Part shown: in pieces, positions 51,500 through 61,442 of the stretch
Layout: each line of letters begins with the position of its first letter
Numbering within the stretch: the first letter of the stretch is position 1
DNA from: Paenibacillus aceris
Lineage (GTDB): Bacteria; Bacillota; Bacilli; Paenibacillales; NBRC-103111
Direction: 5' to 3'
NCBI RefSeq assembly: GCF_017874035.1
Contig: NZ_JAGGKV010000001.1
Location: forward strand, 620,001-684,000
Length of the DNA: 64,000 bases
The notes under the pieces: generated by a model
What the model was told of the DNA's origin: nothing
Database searches by the model: none
Seen by the model: the letters and a program-made list of their open reading frames with translations, nothing else
Translations under genes and position numbers: made by a program

Positions 51500-52603
51500 T
51501 CATGATTTAGGTGACGATTTAGAATATACTACACGGATCCGATTGCGTTGTTCTTTCGTCAAAGGCTGAACGTACGAATGATTGCCCTTAGGGGCAATTC
51601 CTCTAATCGCACCGGCCTTGAACGTGCCGCCCGCTACCGGAACTGCGGTACGCAAGCCATAGGTGGACATAACGAGACCAATCGGATTACTGATCGAGCG
51701 CATGCCATCCGACGTACCCGCGAAATTGAGCGCCGCAGCGAACCGGTCGCTGGAGCGAAGCCAAACAGAGCCCGAATCTCCCGGAAGCGATACCGGCCCT
51801 GTATTCCCTCGAATAATCGATTGATTACGGAATGTCAACACGCCAAGCGCACCACCGTAGGTAACTCGCACATCCGCATGATTAGACTCAACCGTTCCTC
51901 TGACAAATCCCGACGTGCGGCCGGACTTCATCAATTGTTGACCGACAGGGTAACTAGAGACATGACCTGGTACCGTAATGAGTCGGCCGGATGAGTTGAG
52001 CAAGTATCTGGGATTGAGCAGGCTGTTCAAAGCAGGTCGCGCAAGCGCCGAATCCTGGAAGTTGATTCCAGGGACTAATTTGACAAACTGGAAGCGGCGT
52101 CCAACGGTATCTTTTGCCGCCTCACCGCCGTCCGCCGGTCCTGGTTGCACCGTTGCAGCAGAGGCTGAAGAATTATTTTTGACAAGCACATGGTTATTAC
52201 TCAAGATATACAGCTTATGGTTCTTAGTAACGATGAGACCGCCTGTTCCTGTAGCGTCAGGACTCACCTTTCCCACGCTCACACCTCCCGGAAAAGGCCG
52301 GTGTCTACCTTGAAAACCGCCTATAGCAGCAGCTTTCGGTTCGGGAAGCGCACTGTTCGTCTTGAACGCACCGGAAGGCACAAAACGGATGGGAATTCCC
52401 GTGCCGGTTTTGGCGAGCACACCCTTGAGGCTTTGAAGGCTGGAAGGGACGATCTTTTTCTGAGTGTACACAATGATACCCGCACCTAATGACGGCTTGC
52501 TTGGATCCGCATAGCCAACACCAACAGCAACAACCTCCGCACGCTTCAATAAAACAGGAGAAATTTTATTTTTGAGTTTCAAGGCCTCATGAAATGTAGC
52601 CAT
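51500..52603 (-). CDS. Trypsin-fold serine protease without signal peptide
   Basis: A 367-residue protein with a clear chymotrypsin-type triad: H138 in LSNNHVL, D184 in QDSALARP, S277 in LPGDSGSVW. The spacing (46 and 93) matches the trypsin pattern (H57, D102, S195). A region of about 110 residues precedes the protease domain, with the pattern EVVAVGVGYADPSKPSLGAG. No signal peptide, transmembrane segment or prodomain cleavage site is visible, so it may be cytoplasmic, spore-located or released on lysis. The start is ATG 52603, at an AGGAGA site. It has a terminator of its own and lies beside but not within the sbcDC cluster. The target is unknown. Confidence 0.8.
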   Translation of the reverse strand: MATFHEALKLKNKISPVLLKRAEVVAVGVGYADPSKPSLGAGIIVYTQKKIVPSSLQSLKGVLAKTGTGIPIRFVPSGAFKTNSALPEPKAAAIGGFQGRHRPFPGGVSVGKVSPDATGTGGLIVTKNHKLYILSNNHVLVKNNSSASAATVQPGPADGGEAAKDTVGRRFQFVKLVPGINFQDSALARPALNSLLNPRYLLNSSGRLITVPGHVSSYPVGQQLMKSGRTSGFVRGTVESNHADVRVTYGGALGVLTFRNQSIIRGNTGPVSLPGDSGSVWLRSSDRFAAALNFAGTSDGMRSISNPIGLVMSTYGLRTAVPVAGGTFKAGAIRGIAPKGNHSYVQPLTKEQRNRIRVVYSKSSPKS

Positions 52604-52754
52604 TCACCATTCTCCTCTTCGTAAAAGATGTAGCAGTGTATGCCAGCTTGTACGAATCGGCTTGATGATTTTACCCAGTCCCGTTAATTTGGAGCAAGAT
52701 GTAGCAATAATCGCTTTAGAAATTACTGCGTGCATACAGAGACAAACGATCCGT

Positions 52755-55700
52755 CTACTGCTCCTCCAGCATAATTCGGCTCCCGCGACCCGAAGGCTCA
52801 GCAGGCTGGACGATTAATTTGCGAGCCAAACGAGCTCGAAGCTCCGGAACGTGCGAAATGACCCCTACTGACAAGCTGTCCATGTGAAGCTTTTCCAACG
52901 CACCAATCACCATATCCAGCAATTCCTGGTCCAATGTGCCGAAGCCTTCGTCCAAGAAGAAGAATTCCAACGGATATTCGCCTTTGAGCTGAATTTGCGC
53001 TGAGAGCGCAAGAGCTAAAGCCAGGGAGGTCAGGAACGTTTCGCCGCCAGACAGCGTACTGACCGGGCGCTTCACGCCTCCATTGGCGTCATCACGGATG
53101 ACAAACCCGCCTCCGGAGTCGACTTCAATCGCATAGCGCCGGCGTGTTAATTCGCCCAGCCGCTCGGAAGCCGCCCGGCTTACCTGCATGAGCTGCTCTT
53201 CGGCCAAGTATTCGACGAAGGCATTCGCTTTGAGCACAGATTGCAGCTTGCCAAGCCGTTCCAGCTGCTTCGCCTGCTCCGCGCGCAGCGCCTCAAGCTC
53301 GCACCACCGCGCATGCCGCACCGCAAGCTCGCTGGCGCCCTGGGCCGCCTTGGCGCGCGACTCAAGCGCAGCATCGGCAGCAGCCTTCGCAGCGCTAAGC
53401 AGCGCCTGCGTCTGCGCCCATGCGTCCGCGCTCAGCACGCGGCCCTGCAGCTTCGCTGCCAGCTGCGCCAACTGGACGCGCAGCGCCTGCTCTCGCTCGC
53501 GGTGCTCCGCCGCTAGCAGCGCCCACTGGCGGCGCTGCTCAGGCGCCAGCGCCGCAGCTGCTTCGGCTTCGCGCGACGCGAAGCCGTTCTCCGCGAGCGC
53601 GCCGTGCAGCGCGCGCTCGCTCTGCGCCAGCTGCCGCGCCGCGGCAGCAGCTGCTTCGGCGGCGGCGCTGTAGCGCTGCGCTGCCAGGGACTGCTCGCGC
53701 TGCGCCGTTGCGTGCGCGAGCTTGGTTTGCTGCGCGAGCAGCCGCAGCTGCTCCAGCGCGGAGGTCGCCTCCGCGATGAGCTGCGGCACAGCCGCGCCGG
53801 GCGCGCGCTGCGCCAGCTGCCGCGACTTGTCAGCGGCGAGCTGCGCAAGGCCCTGCAGCCGCTCGTGCAGCTGCAGAGCGGTACGATCCTGCTCCGCCGC
53901 AGCACGCTGGAGCTCATCGATCTTCACGATCAACTCATCGAGAAAGGGAATGCTCTTCTCAATGCGACCGCGGAGCTCCTCGGCCAGCCGTTCATTGGCA
54001 AGCTGCCTTTCAAGCTGATTGTCTACAGCTTCCCAAATAAGCTCCGTATATCGTTCCTGCCACTGCCTCGACCGCTCGTTCACCGCTATTTGAACGGCTG
54101 CTAGCCTAGCCTCCGCTTCCGTAAACAAACTCGCCGCTGCCTGCTGCTGGGCCGCTGCTTGCACAGCCCGCTGTTCATGGCTGGCATGCTCCTTCAATAA
54201 AGTCTGAAACGATTGCTCCAGCTCATCGGCACGAGCCATCGCCGATGCTAGATCCCCTTCCATTTCCATCCATTTATCAAAGAAAAACGAGTACCCTAGA
54301 TCGGCTTGATACTCTGAAATATGTACAGATGCAGCTTCTTCCAGACCCGGAGCTGCTTCTTTCCATGCTTGTCCCGCTTCAGGTTCAACTAATGGGACCT
54401 GTGCCTGTGCAAACTGTGACGCCAGTTCAGCAGCTTGTTGCTTGACAGTTGCTATTCGCTGCAATTGCTGCAGGTAGGTAAATTGGCGCTCTTTTGCGCG
54501 TTGAAGCAGCGTTTCCCCTTGCTGAAGCTGCACTTCGGTTTCTTCTCCTGGTGCCGCCACTTCAGAACGTAAGTGCCTTGACGGATGCTCTGTTGCTCCG
54601 CACACCGGGCAATGCTCTCCATCCGTTAATTCACTTGCCAAAATCGCCGCCAATGCATGCCGTTCTTCCATTTTCCAGCGCCGCTTCATGTGCTCCAAAG
54701 CCACTTGCAGAGCAGGAATGAACGCATTTAATGAGACATTTTGCTGCTCGGCCGCAAAGCTGATTTCATGCGAATGTTCCCGCCATACATGCAGCTTGCT
54801 CACGATAGCTTGATGCTTGTCAGCCAAATGACGCTGATATTGCTCTTGATCAGCATGGCCACGAGCCCTTTCGTCCTTAGCTTTTTGGGCCTCGCTTTGT
54901 TGATCTCGAAGCTGCTCAATCGTCTTTTTCTCTTGAATCGCCTTGTGCAGAAGCTGTGTGGTTGCCGTGTTGGTCTCCACCAGCTTCAATTGATCCTTCA
55001 GCTCCGTTTGTTTTAGGACCGCCTTTTGCTTCGTCTCCGTGCTTTTCTTGATATCCGCTTGAAGAGTCGCAAGCGCAGCCTTCACTTCATTTTCTTGGTG
55101 CTGAGCGGTCTGTATCTGCTGTTGAACGTGATCAAGCTCCTGCTGAATAACAAGTGCCTGCTGCAGCTGATCTAACCTTAGTAAAAGCGGACCTTCTTTC
55201 AGCGACAGCTCTTGCTGAGCTTGTTCGTATCGTTCAGACGCCTGTTGGTAAGAAGCCTCCGCCCTATGCTGGCTCAACTTCTCAACATCTAGCAAGGTTT
55301 GCGTCGTTTGCACGTCCTTAGAGGCTAATTCATGCTGCTCCAAGTAAGGCCTTACCTTCTCGGCTTTCTCTGCATACCCCAAAAGCAGCTCTTTCTCGCG
55401 GATTTGCGGCTCTTGTTCCTGTTGTTTTTGCGCTTCAGCTTCGAGTATACCTTTCTCCTGCTGCCATTGAACGATTTGCTTTTGCTCGTCAAAGCACTTT
55501 TCCTGCTCTTCTAATTGCAGCCGGCTTCTCAGCACTTCATGCTCTGCTTCGTGCAGTCTGTCTTTAGCTGCTTGCAGTGCCAGTTCCGAGGCATCGCCCA
55601 GACCTAACTGTTCGGCAGCAAGCTGCTTCACGGTGCTGTCCGTTTCTTTCACTTTAGAGCTTACTTTGGCACTTAATTGATCCCCATACTGCTCAAGGTG

Positions 55701-56225
55701 AAAAAGTCTTTGCAGCATTTGCCTGCGGTCTTTGCCCGTCAAGGTCAGAAACTCTGCGAACTTTCCTTGCGGGAGCACGACAGCCCTCGTGAAGTCTTGC
55801 ATCGATAAGCCGAGAATTTGCAGCACTCTCTGATTGACTTCACCTGCTTTATCCGCGAGAACAATGGTCTCATTTTCCTGAACATGCAGCAGCCTGGCGA
55901 TAGTGCCGTTGATCGACATTTCCGTCCCGCGCTTAAATTGCCGCTCTACGCGATAACGCTCAGTTCCCGCTGCATTGGTCAGCTCAAAGGTGAAAGAAAC
56001 GAACAGCGTTTGCTCCGCATGATTCATGATCGCTTGCGTGCCGCCGCTGGCTCGTTCGACTTTGCCGTATAACGATAGCGTAATCGCATCGAGAATGGAC
56101 GATTTCCCGCTCCCCGTCGGCCCAAAAATACCAAACACGCCCGCACCCACCAATTGACTAAAATCAATTGTTTGCAGCTCCCGATAACTTTGGAGCCCGG
56201 ACATTTGCAGCTGAATTGGACGCAT
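52755..56225 (-). CDS. sbcC: Exonuclease SbcCD, SbcC subunit
   Basis: A 1156-residue SMC-like ATPase. Walker A is GPTGSGKSSILDAITL (about 34-49). Two long coiled coils flank the zinc hook, CPVCGATEHPS (near 540). The C-terminal half-site has the signature LSGGETFLTSLALALALS and Walker B FFLDEGFGTLD. With SbcD it forms the Mre11/Rad50-like complex that opens DNA hairpins and processes protein-blocked ends. The second coiled coil (nucleotides about 53190-53960) is unusually Ala/Gln-rich and coded by very GC-rich DNA. ATG 56225 has AAAGGAGG eight bases upstream. It lies 35 bases downstream of sbcD. Confidence 0.97.
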   Translation of the reverse strand: MRPIQLQMSGLQSYRELQTIDFSQLVGAGVFGIFGPTGSGKSSILDAITLSLYGKVERASGGTQAIMNHAEQTLFVSFTFELTNAAGTERYRVERQFKRGTEMSINGTIARLLHVQENETIVLADKAGEVNQRVLQILGLSMQDFTRAVVLPQGKFAEFLTLTGKDRRQMLQRLFHLEQYGDQLSAKVSSKVKETDSTVKQLAAEQLGLGDASELALQAAKDRLHEAEHEVLRSRLQLEEQEKCFDEQKQIVQWQQEKGILEAEAQKQQEQEPQIREKELLLGYAEKAEKVRPYLEQHELASKDVQTTQTLLDVEKLSQHRAEASYQQASERYEQAQQELSLKEGPLLLRLDQLQQALVIQQELDHVQQQIQTAQHQENEVKAALATLQADIKKSTETKQKAVLKQTELKDQLKLVETNTATTQLLHKAIQEKKTIEQLRDQQSEAQKAKDERARGHADQEQYQRHLADKHQAIVSKLHVWREHSHEISFAAEQQNVSLNAFIPALQVALEHMKRRWKMEERHALAAILASELTDGEHCPVCGATEHPSRHLRSEVAAPGEETEVQLQQGETLLQRAKERQFTYLQQLQRIATVKQQAAELASQFAQAQVPLVEPEAGQAWKEAAPGLEEAASVHISEYQADLGYSFFFDKWMEMEGDLASAMARADELEQSFQTLLKEHASHEQRAVQAAAQQQAAASLFTEAEARLAAVQIAVNERSRQWQERYTELIWEAVDNQLERQLANERLAEELRGRIEKSIPFLDELIVKIDELQRAAAEQDRTALQLHERLQGLAQLAADKSRQLAQRAPGAAVPQLIAEATSALEQLRLLAQQTKLAHATAQREQSLAAQRYSAAAEAAAAAARQLAQSERALHGALAENGFASREAEAAAALAPEQRRQWALLAAEHREREQALRVQLAQLAAKLQGRVLSADAWAQTQALLSAAKAAADAALESRAKAAQGASELAVRHARWCELEALRAEQAKQLERLGKLQSVLKANAFVEYLAEEQLMQVSRAASERLGELTRRRYAIEVDSGGGFVIRDDANGGVKRPVSTLSGGETFLTSLALALALSAQIQLKGEYPLEFFFLDEGFGTLDQELLDMVIGALEKLHMDSLSVGVISHVPELRARLARKLIVQPAEPSGRGSRIMLEEQ

Positions 56226-56260
56226 GCCCACGTCCTCCTTTCATTATTTGATTAACGCAT

Positions 56261-57439
56261 TTACTCCCCTGCCGCATCCGTCAAATCTTTTTCCTGCAGC
56301 AGCTCCAAAAACAACCGGATCAACTCCGGCTCAGGCTGCGCCCCGCCGGTTTGTCGCGAATAGAAGCGCGTGAAGTGCTCTTCCATGGAGAGATCCGCCT
56401 TAGGCGCCGATGCCCTAACAGCCTCCATTTCCGGATAGATCGGACGAATATGAATGAAACCGTCATAGGCTTTGCGCAGGGACTGAATTTGTTCAATCGA
56501 CATCGCCTCAGTCATTGTGATCTCCAAATCGATCCATGCTGCCACATCGCGTTTCTCTTCGAGCCATTGGTGAACCTGACCTATGCCTTCTTTGGCTTTC
56601 CAGCTTACGAGGGGACGACCGGCGGTCAGGAAAATTTCCTTGGGCTCAGCCGCCTGCCCAGGCACCAAATCCAGCACAGTTACGGATTTCGCCTGCCCAG
56701 CTTCCGAAAAGCTGTAAGCAATAGGCGATCCGCAATAACGTACAGGAGAAGCCGCTTTAACATTTTGCGGCCTGTGCAAATGGCCTAGAGCCACATATTG
56801 CGCGCCTGCCGAAAGCGCCGCAGTATCCACTGTATAGGCACCGCCCACTTGAATCGGACGTTCCGATTCCGTCTCAAGGCCGCCAAGCACATAGAGATGG
56901 CTCATAATCAGATTGACAGTCCCCGTCTCAAAGAAAGCAGCTTGTTTGCGGATGAGCGCTCCAACTCGCTCCGAATATTTGCTGCGCAGCGCTTCTTCCT
57001 CCGCTACATCCGAAAGCAACTCCTTCAAGCGCGATTCCGATGGATAAGGAAGTGCAATAAGTCGGGCAAGCTCCCCCGTGCGAGCAATTCCTATCGATTG
57101 GATCTCAGGAACGGGCAAGCCAATCAGTGTAATACTTTGTTTCGCTGCAAGAGGTCCTGCTGCGGCAAGACGATCCGGATGATCGTGGTTGCCGGCTATG
57201 ATAGCAACATGGCGCTTTCCGCCCTCCGCAAGTCTCGCAATGCTTTCATAGAAAAGCTGCTCCGCAGCTGCGGGAGGATTGACGCTGTCGTAAATGTCGC
57301 CTGCGATCAATACCAAGTCAATCTCCTGGTCTTTGACAATATCCACAAGCTCGTCTACAAATGCGGATTGCTCCTCCAGACGGCTGCGCCCTTCCAGCGT
57401 CCGGCCAAAATGCCAGTCACCCGTGTGTAAAATTCGCAT
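56261..57439 (-). CDS. sbcD: Exonuclease SbcCD, SbcD subunit
   Basis: A 392-residue nuclease of the Mre11/SbcD family. Metallophosphoesterase motifs are HTGDWHFGRTLEGRSR (about 4-19), IAGDIYDSVNPP, IAGNHDHPDRL (about 81-91) and the late GHLHRPQ. The C-terminal region forms the capping and SbcC-binding part. It supplies the nuclease for the SbcC ATPase in hairpin opening and end trimming. ATG 57439 has GGAGG seven bases upstream. It follows addA by 15 bases, giving the order addB-addA-sbcD-sbcC in one transcriptional direction. Confidence 0.97.
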   Translation of the reverse strand: MRILHTGDWHFGRTLEGRSRLEEQSAFVDELVDIVKDQEIDLVLIAGDIYDSVNPPAAAEQLFYESIARLAEGGKRHVAIIAGNHDHPDRLAAAGPLAAKQSITLIGLPVPEIQSIGIARTGELARLIALPYPSESRLKELLSDVAEEEALRSKYSERVGALIRKQAAFFETGTVNLIMSHLYVLGGLETESERPIQVGGAYTVDTAALSAGAQYVALGHLHRPQNVKAASPVRYCGSPIAYSFSEAGQAKSVTVLDLVPGQAAEPKEIFLTAGRPLVSWKAKEGIGQVHQWLEEKRDVAAWIDLEITMTEAMSIEQIQSLRKAYDGFIHIRPIYPEMEAVRASAPKADLSMEEHFTRFYSRQTGGAQPEPELIRLFLELLQEKDLTDAAGE

Positions 57440-57454
57440 CCTTCACCCTCCACC

Positions 57455-60400
57455 TTACATTTCAAGCAGTTTCGCTCCGTCAAAGAAATACAGAAACTTT
57501 CCGCTTACCGGACGTTTCCAAATATGTTCCACAGCTCGAGTATATAGTGAAATTTGCTGCTCGTACCGATGTATCAACTCGGCATCACTGCTGCCTTTCA
57601 CTGCATCCGTTTTATAATCAACCAGAACAAGTCCCAGCTCATCTTCAAATAAACAATCAATTACCCCTTGGATCAGAACCGTCTCACCGATCGTGGAACG
57701 ATCAGCCCCGCTGTATACTTCGTCTGCAGCAAGCCCATAGCTGAACGGCACCTCACGCTGCACGTTTCTTGCTTGAAGCATTCGCTTCCCGACCTCCGTC
57801 TGGAAAAAACGCAGCACAACAGGGATATCCACAGCTTCACTCTGTTCGGCGGTCAGCGTTTGCTTCGTCAACATTTCGTTGAGCGTCCCCCGAATGCTAG
57901 CCTCCGTCGGCGTCTCCCGCAAGGAAAGGTTTTGCATGACAGCGTGGACAACGGTGCCTTTTTCCGCTGCCGACAGCTTTTTCTCCTCCATGAATTTGGG
58001 CCTGCGCCAAATGGTGGATTTGCTGCTGCTTCCGCCGAGCGGTGCAGAGGCGGCTAAAGAAGAAGCAGCCGGCATTTCCATGTCATCGGCAATCCGGTTG
58101 AGTTCCGATAGCCGCTTCATTTCCGAGACGGTCGTTTTCGCAAAATGTTTAGGTGCATCAGGATAGGAGTACGACCATGACAGCCGGTCATTCAACCATT
58201 CCTGCCATCCACCCGTTGTAGAGACCGTCTCCGTTCGGCGAATGCTTTCCAGCCGATCCCTATCAGGGACGAGGCTCTGGTCTTCCAGCACATCTTCCAT
58301 TTGCAAGCTTTCGGGCTTAATGACAGTCAGCTTCCACTGTGAAGGATCCTCCAATAGCCGTACCCCCGAGGATGCATCGCTAATGCCCAGACGCTCTCTC
58401 CAAAGTGCTGCATGGGGGTGACGCAGCAGGGCAGGACCGACCCAATCCAGATAGCTTTTGGCTTTTGCCAGCTCAAAATCAGGCAAATACCATTCTGATC
58501 TTGAAAGATGCCGCCCCCATCCGCGCAGAAGCTTATCAAGCGATTTGACAGTGCCAAGTAAATAGAGCTTTTCTCTTGCTCTTGTCAGCGCTACATACAG
58601 AACCCGCATTTCTTCTGCAAGCAGCTCCAGCTTCATTCTTCTTTTAATCGCCAAGGATGGCAGGGTTGGATAACTCACACGCAAAGTTGTGTCAACAAAC
58701 CTTGGTCCAAACCCAAGCTCCTTATGCAGGAGGAAAGCATCGTTCAAATCCCGTTGATTAAACATTTTGGCCATGCCGGCCACAAATACGACCGGGAATT
58801 CCAGCCCTTTACTTTTGTGAATGGACATGATCCGGACAACATCTTCTTGTTCCCCAAGCGCACGCGCTGTACCGAGATCACCGCCGCTTTCCTTCATTCT
58901 TTCAATAAATCGCAAGAAACGGAATAACCCGCGCAAAGAGGTGCTCTCATATTGTCTTGCACGATCATACAGCGCTCTTAAGTTAGCCTGTCTTTGCAGC
59001 CCCCCTGGCAATCCGCCGGCAAAATCGTAGTATCCCGTTTGTCTGTAAATATCCCAGATTAAATCAGCTAGGGAGCCTTGTCTAGCCTCCGTTCGCCATG
59101 TTTCAAGAAGCTCCAGGAAATAATTCAGCTTTTGCAATAAGTCCTCATTCTCTTCGGTCTTCTCGCTACGGACTGCTTGTAAGACTGATTCGTAAAATGG
59201 CGCTGATTTATCAGCAACGCGGATTCGCGCTAAGTCCTCTGCCGTTAACTGCACGACGGGCGAACGCAAAACAGCAGCCAGCGGAACATCCTGATACGGG
59301 TTATCAATGACTTTTAGCAGTGATAACATCACTTCCACTTCTGTCGCGGAAAAATATCCTGTGCTTAGTTCTGCGTAAGCAGGGATACCCTGTTTTTTCA
59401 GCTCTTCTATAATGATTGGAGACCACATCTGCGTAGCCCGTAGCAAAATGACAATATCCCGGTACGTAACAGGACGATCCCCGCCGGTTCTTTTATCAAA
59501 GACTTGAAAAGCCGACTCTCCCCCGCTGCCAAACAAAGTACGAATTTGGCGGGCAATGGTGCGCGCCTCCAGTTGGGCGGTTTCCAGCTCCTGCGCTTCC
59601 AATACGGGATCAAGAGCTGTACCATCTGGGGAAGACTCCGCTTGCAGCTCCTCATTTTCTTCCGTTTCAGCAGCGAAGGTCTCACCGGTATCAGGCGCAT
59701 CTGTCGCACGATCCACAATCAACATCTCTACCGAGCAATCTGAGGCGGAGGGTGGATAGCCCGCTCCATATACAAGCTCTGCACGCTCGTCATAGGCGAT
59801 TTCGCCCACAGTTTCATTCATCATTTGTTTAAAAATAAAATTGACCGCGTCCACAACTTCAACACGGCTGCGGAAATTTCGCGCCAAATCAATTCTTCCG
59901 CCGTCTGACGGCATGTGCGACGACTCCTCTTTGTTGGAGCGGTACGCTTTGTATTTCTCCAGAAAGAGGCCAGGCTCGGCTAGTCGGAACCGATATATAC
60001 TTTGCTTCACGTCGCCGACCATAAACCGATTACCGGGCCGCGAGTTGGATATCAATTCCACAATCGCTTCTTGCACGCGGTTCGTATCTTGATATTCATC
60101 AAGCAGCACTTCAGCGAATTGCTTGCGGTAAGCCTGGGCTGCCTCTGATGGAACCAATTCCCCCGGAACGGAGCCAGGTGCGCTTAGAATTTGTAAACAA
60201 TAATGTTCCAGATCGGCGAAATCGATTAAGCCTTTAGCTTGTTTAGCTCCTTGATATCGATGTCCAAAATCAACAACCAAATCCACTAATGTATGCAGAA
60301 GCGGCGCCATCTCGGCAATTTCTTGATGGAATTGCTCAGGCGTTCGTCCGAACAGCTCCTCTTGCATTTTATTAATTTGCTCTTTGGCTTTATTGCGCAG

Positions 60401-61417
60401 CTCCTTGACTTCTTCCTGCAACGCTTTATCGTAATCATCGCCTTTGCATGCTTTGAGCTTGCCAAACTCGACCGTTTGAAAACCAAGATACAGAACGGAC
60501 CACGGATAAGTTGTCGTTTCCAACAGGTTGTTTACGAGCAGCAAATCTTCTCGTAAGTTGTCCAAATAAGGCGCCGGTCCGCCAGGTGAATCGGCGATTT
60601 GGATCGCCTGCCGCAGCAAGTCGGCGGCTCCTTCCAATTCCAGTGCCAAGTCGCGAATTAAACTCTGCTCCCAAATCGCATAGTCCGCCGGCGCCGATGC
60701 GGCGGCAACAAATGGCAGCGCCTCTTGGATGACGGCAGCGGCCTCGTCTGGCGCCTCCTGCGTTTCAGGTGCAGCCGGTGGCGCTCCAAACATGGAAGCC
60801 GTTGCTCTAAGCCAATGCTCCGGCCAAGGATGGCTGCGCGACACATCATACAGCTTCTGGATCAGCTGCATAATGGCGTCGTCATTCCGCTCACCGCTGA
60901 ACGAATCCACCAGCTGCCAGAAGGCGCTATTTTCTCCGCTATCGGCGTAATAGGCTTCAAGCATCTCGCCCAGCAAGTCTTGGCGCATAAGCTCCGCTTC
61001 CGTCTCATTCGCGATGCGAAAGCCGGGATCTAGACGAATGAGGCTGAAATAACGCTGCACGACTTCCAAACAGAAGGAATGCAGCGTTGTGATCGAAGCG
61101 CGCCCCATCAAAGCGATCTGCTTGCGCAAATGCTGCGAGTGCGGCTGCTTCATCAGTTCTTTTTCCAACGCTTCGCGAATGCGATGCTTCATTTCAGATG
61201 CCGCCGCTTTAGTAAAGGTCGCGACAAGCAATCGGTCTACATCGACAGGCTCCCACTCGTCGGAAATACGCCGGATAATCCTCTCCACGAGTACGGCTGT
61301 CTTGCCTGAACCCGCCGCAGCGGCAACGAGCATATTTTGGCCCTTCAACGTAATGGCATCCCATTGATCGTCCGTCCAAGTACTTCCGGGAGGTTTAGGC
61401 TGTTGTTGTTTATTCAC
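57455..61417 (-). CDS. addA: Helicase/nuclease AddA subunit
   Basis: A 1320-residue UvrD-like helicase with nuclease. Walker A is AAAAGSGKTAVLVERI near residues 34-49; VLLDEYQDTNRVQEAI and VGDVKQSIYRFRLAEP are the helicase motifs II and III. DVVRIMSIHKSKGLEFPVVF and VALTRAREKLYL are motifs V and VI. The C-terminal RecB-type nuclease has LVLVDYKTDAV near residue 1265. With AddB it resects double-strand breaks and loads RecA, in place of RecBCD. The start is GTG 61417, nine bases after AAAGGAG. The length is slightly over the 1230 residues of B. subtilis AddA. Confidence 0.97.
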   Translation of the reverse strand: MNKQQQPKPPGSTWTDDQWDAITLKGQNMLVAAAAGSGKTAVLVERIIRRISDEWEPVDVDRLLVATFTKAAASEMKHRIREALEKELMKQPHSQHLRKQIALMGRASITTLHSFCLEVVQRYFSLIRLDPGFRIANETEAELMRQDLLGEMLEAYYADSGENSAFWQLVDSFSGERNDDAIMQLIQKLYDVSRSHPWPEHWLRATASMFGAPPAAPETQEAPDEAAAVIQEALPFVAAASAPADYAIWEQSLIRDLALELEGAADLLRQAIQIADSPGGPAPYLDNLREDLLLVNNLLETTTYPWSVLYLGFQTVEFGKLKACKGDDYDKALQEEVKELRNKAKEQINKMQEELFGRTPEQFHQEIAEMAPLLHTLVDLVVDFGHRYQGAKQAKGLIDFADLEHYCLQILSAPGSVPGELVPSEAAQAYRKQFAEVLLDEYQDTNRVQEAIVELISNSRPGNRFMVGDVKQSIYRFRLAEPGLFLEKYKAYRSNKEESSHMPSDGGRIDLARNFRSRVEVVDAVNFIFKQMMNETVGEIAYDERAELVYGAGYPPSASDCSVEMLIVDRATDAPDTGETFAAETEENEELQAESSPDGTALDPVLEAQELETAQLEARTIARQIRTLFGSGGESAFQVFDKRTGGDRPVTYRDIVILLRATQMWSPIIIEELKKQGIPAYAELSTGYFSATEVEVMLSLLKVIDNPYQDVPLAAVLRSPVVQLTAEDLARIRVADKSAPFYESVLQAVRSEKTEENEDLLQKLNYFLELLETWRTEARQGSLADLIWDIYRQTGYYDFAGGLPGGLQRQANLRALYDRARQYESTSLRGLFRFLRFIERMKESGGDLGTARALGEQEDVVRIMSIHKSKGLEFPVVFVAGMAKMFNQRDLNDAFLLHKELGFGPRFVDTTLRVSYPTLPSLAIKRRMKLELLAEEMRVLYVALTRAREKLYLLGTVKSLDKLLRGWGRHLSRSEWYLPDFELAKAKSYLDWVGPALLRHPHAALWRERLGISDASSGVRLLEDPSQWKLTVIKPESLQMEDVLEDQSLVPDRDRLESIRRTETVSTTGGWQEWLNDRLSWSYSYPDAPKHFAKTTVSEMKRLSELNRIADDMEMPAASSLAASAPLGGSSSKSTIWRRPKFMEEKKLSAAEKGTVVHAVMQNLSLRETPTEASIRGTLNEMLTKQTLTAEQSEAVDIPVVLRFFQTEVGKRMLQARNVQREVPFSYGLAADEVYSGADRSTIGETVLIQGVIDCLFEDELGLVLVDYKTDAVKGSSDAELIHRYEQQISLYTRAVEHIWKRPVSGKFLYFFDGAKLLEM

Positions 61418-61442
61418 TTCGTTATGCTCCTTTCCGCATCCA

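Noticed and set aside
53188..54104. Several overlapping Ala/Arg/Ser-rich open frames opposite and within sbcC
   Set aside because: Shadows caused by the GC-rich coiled-coil part of sbcC, which has all expected motifs on the minus strand.
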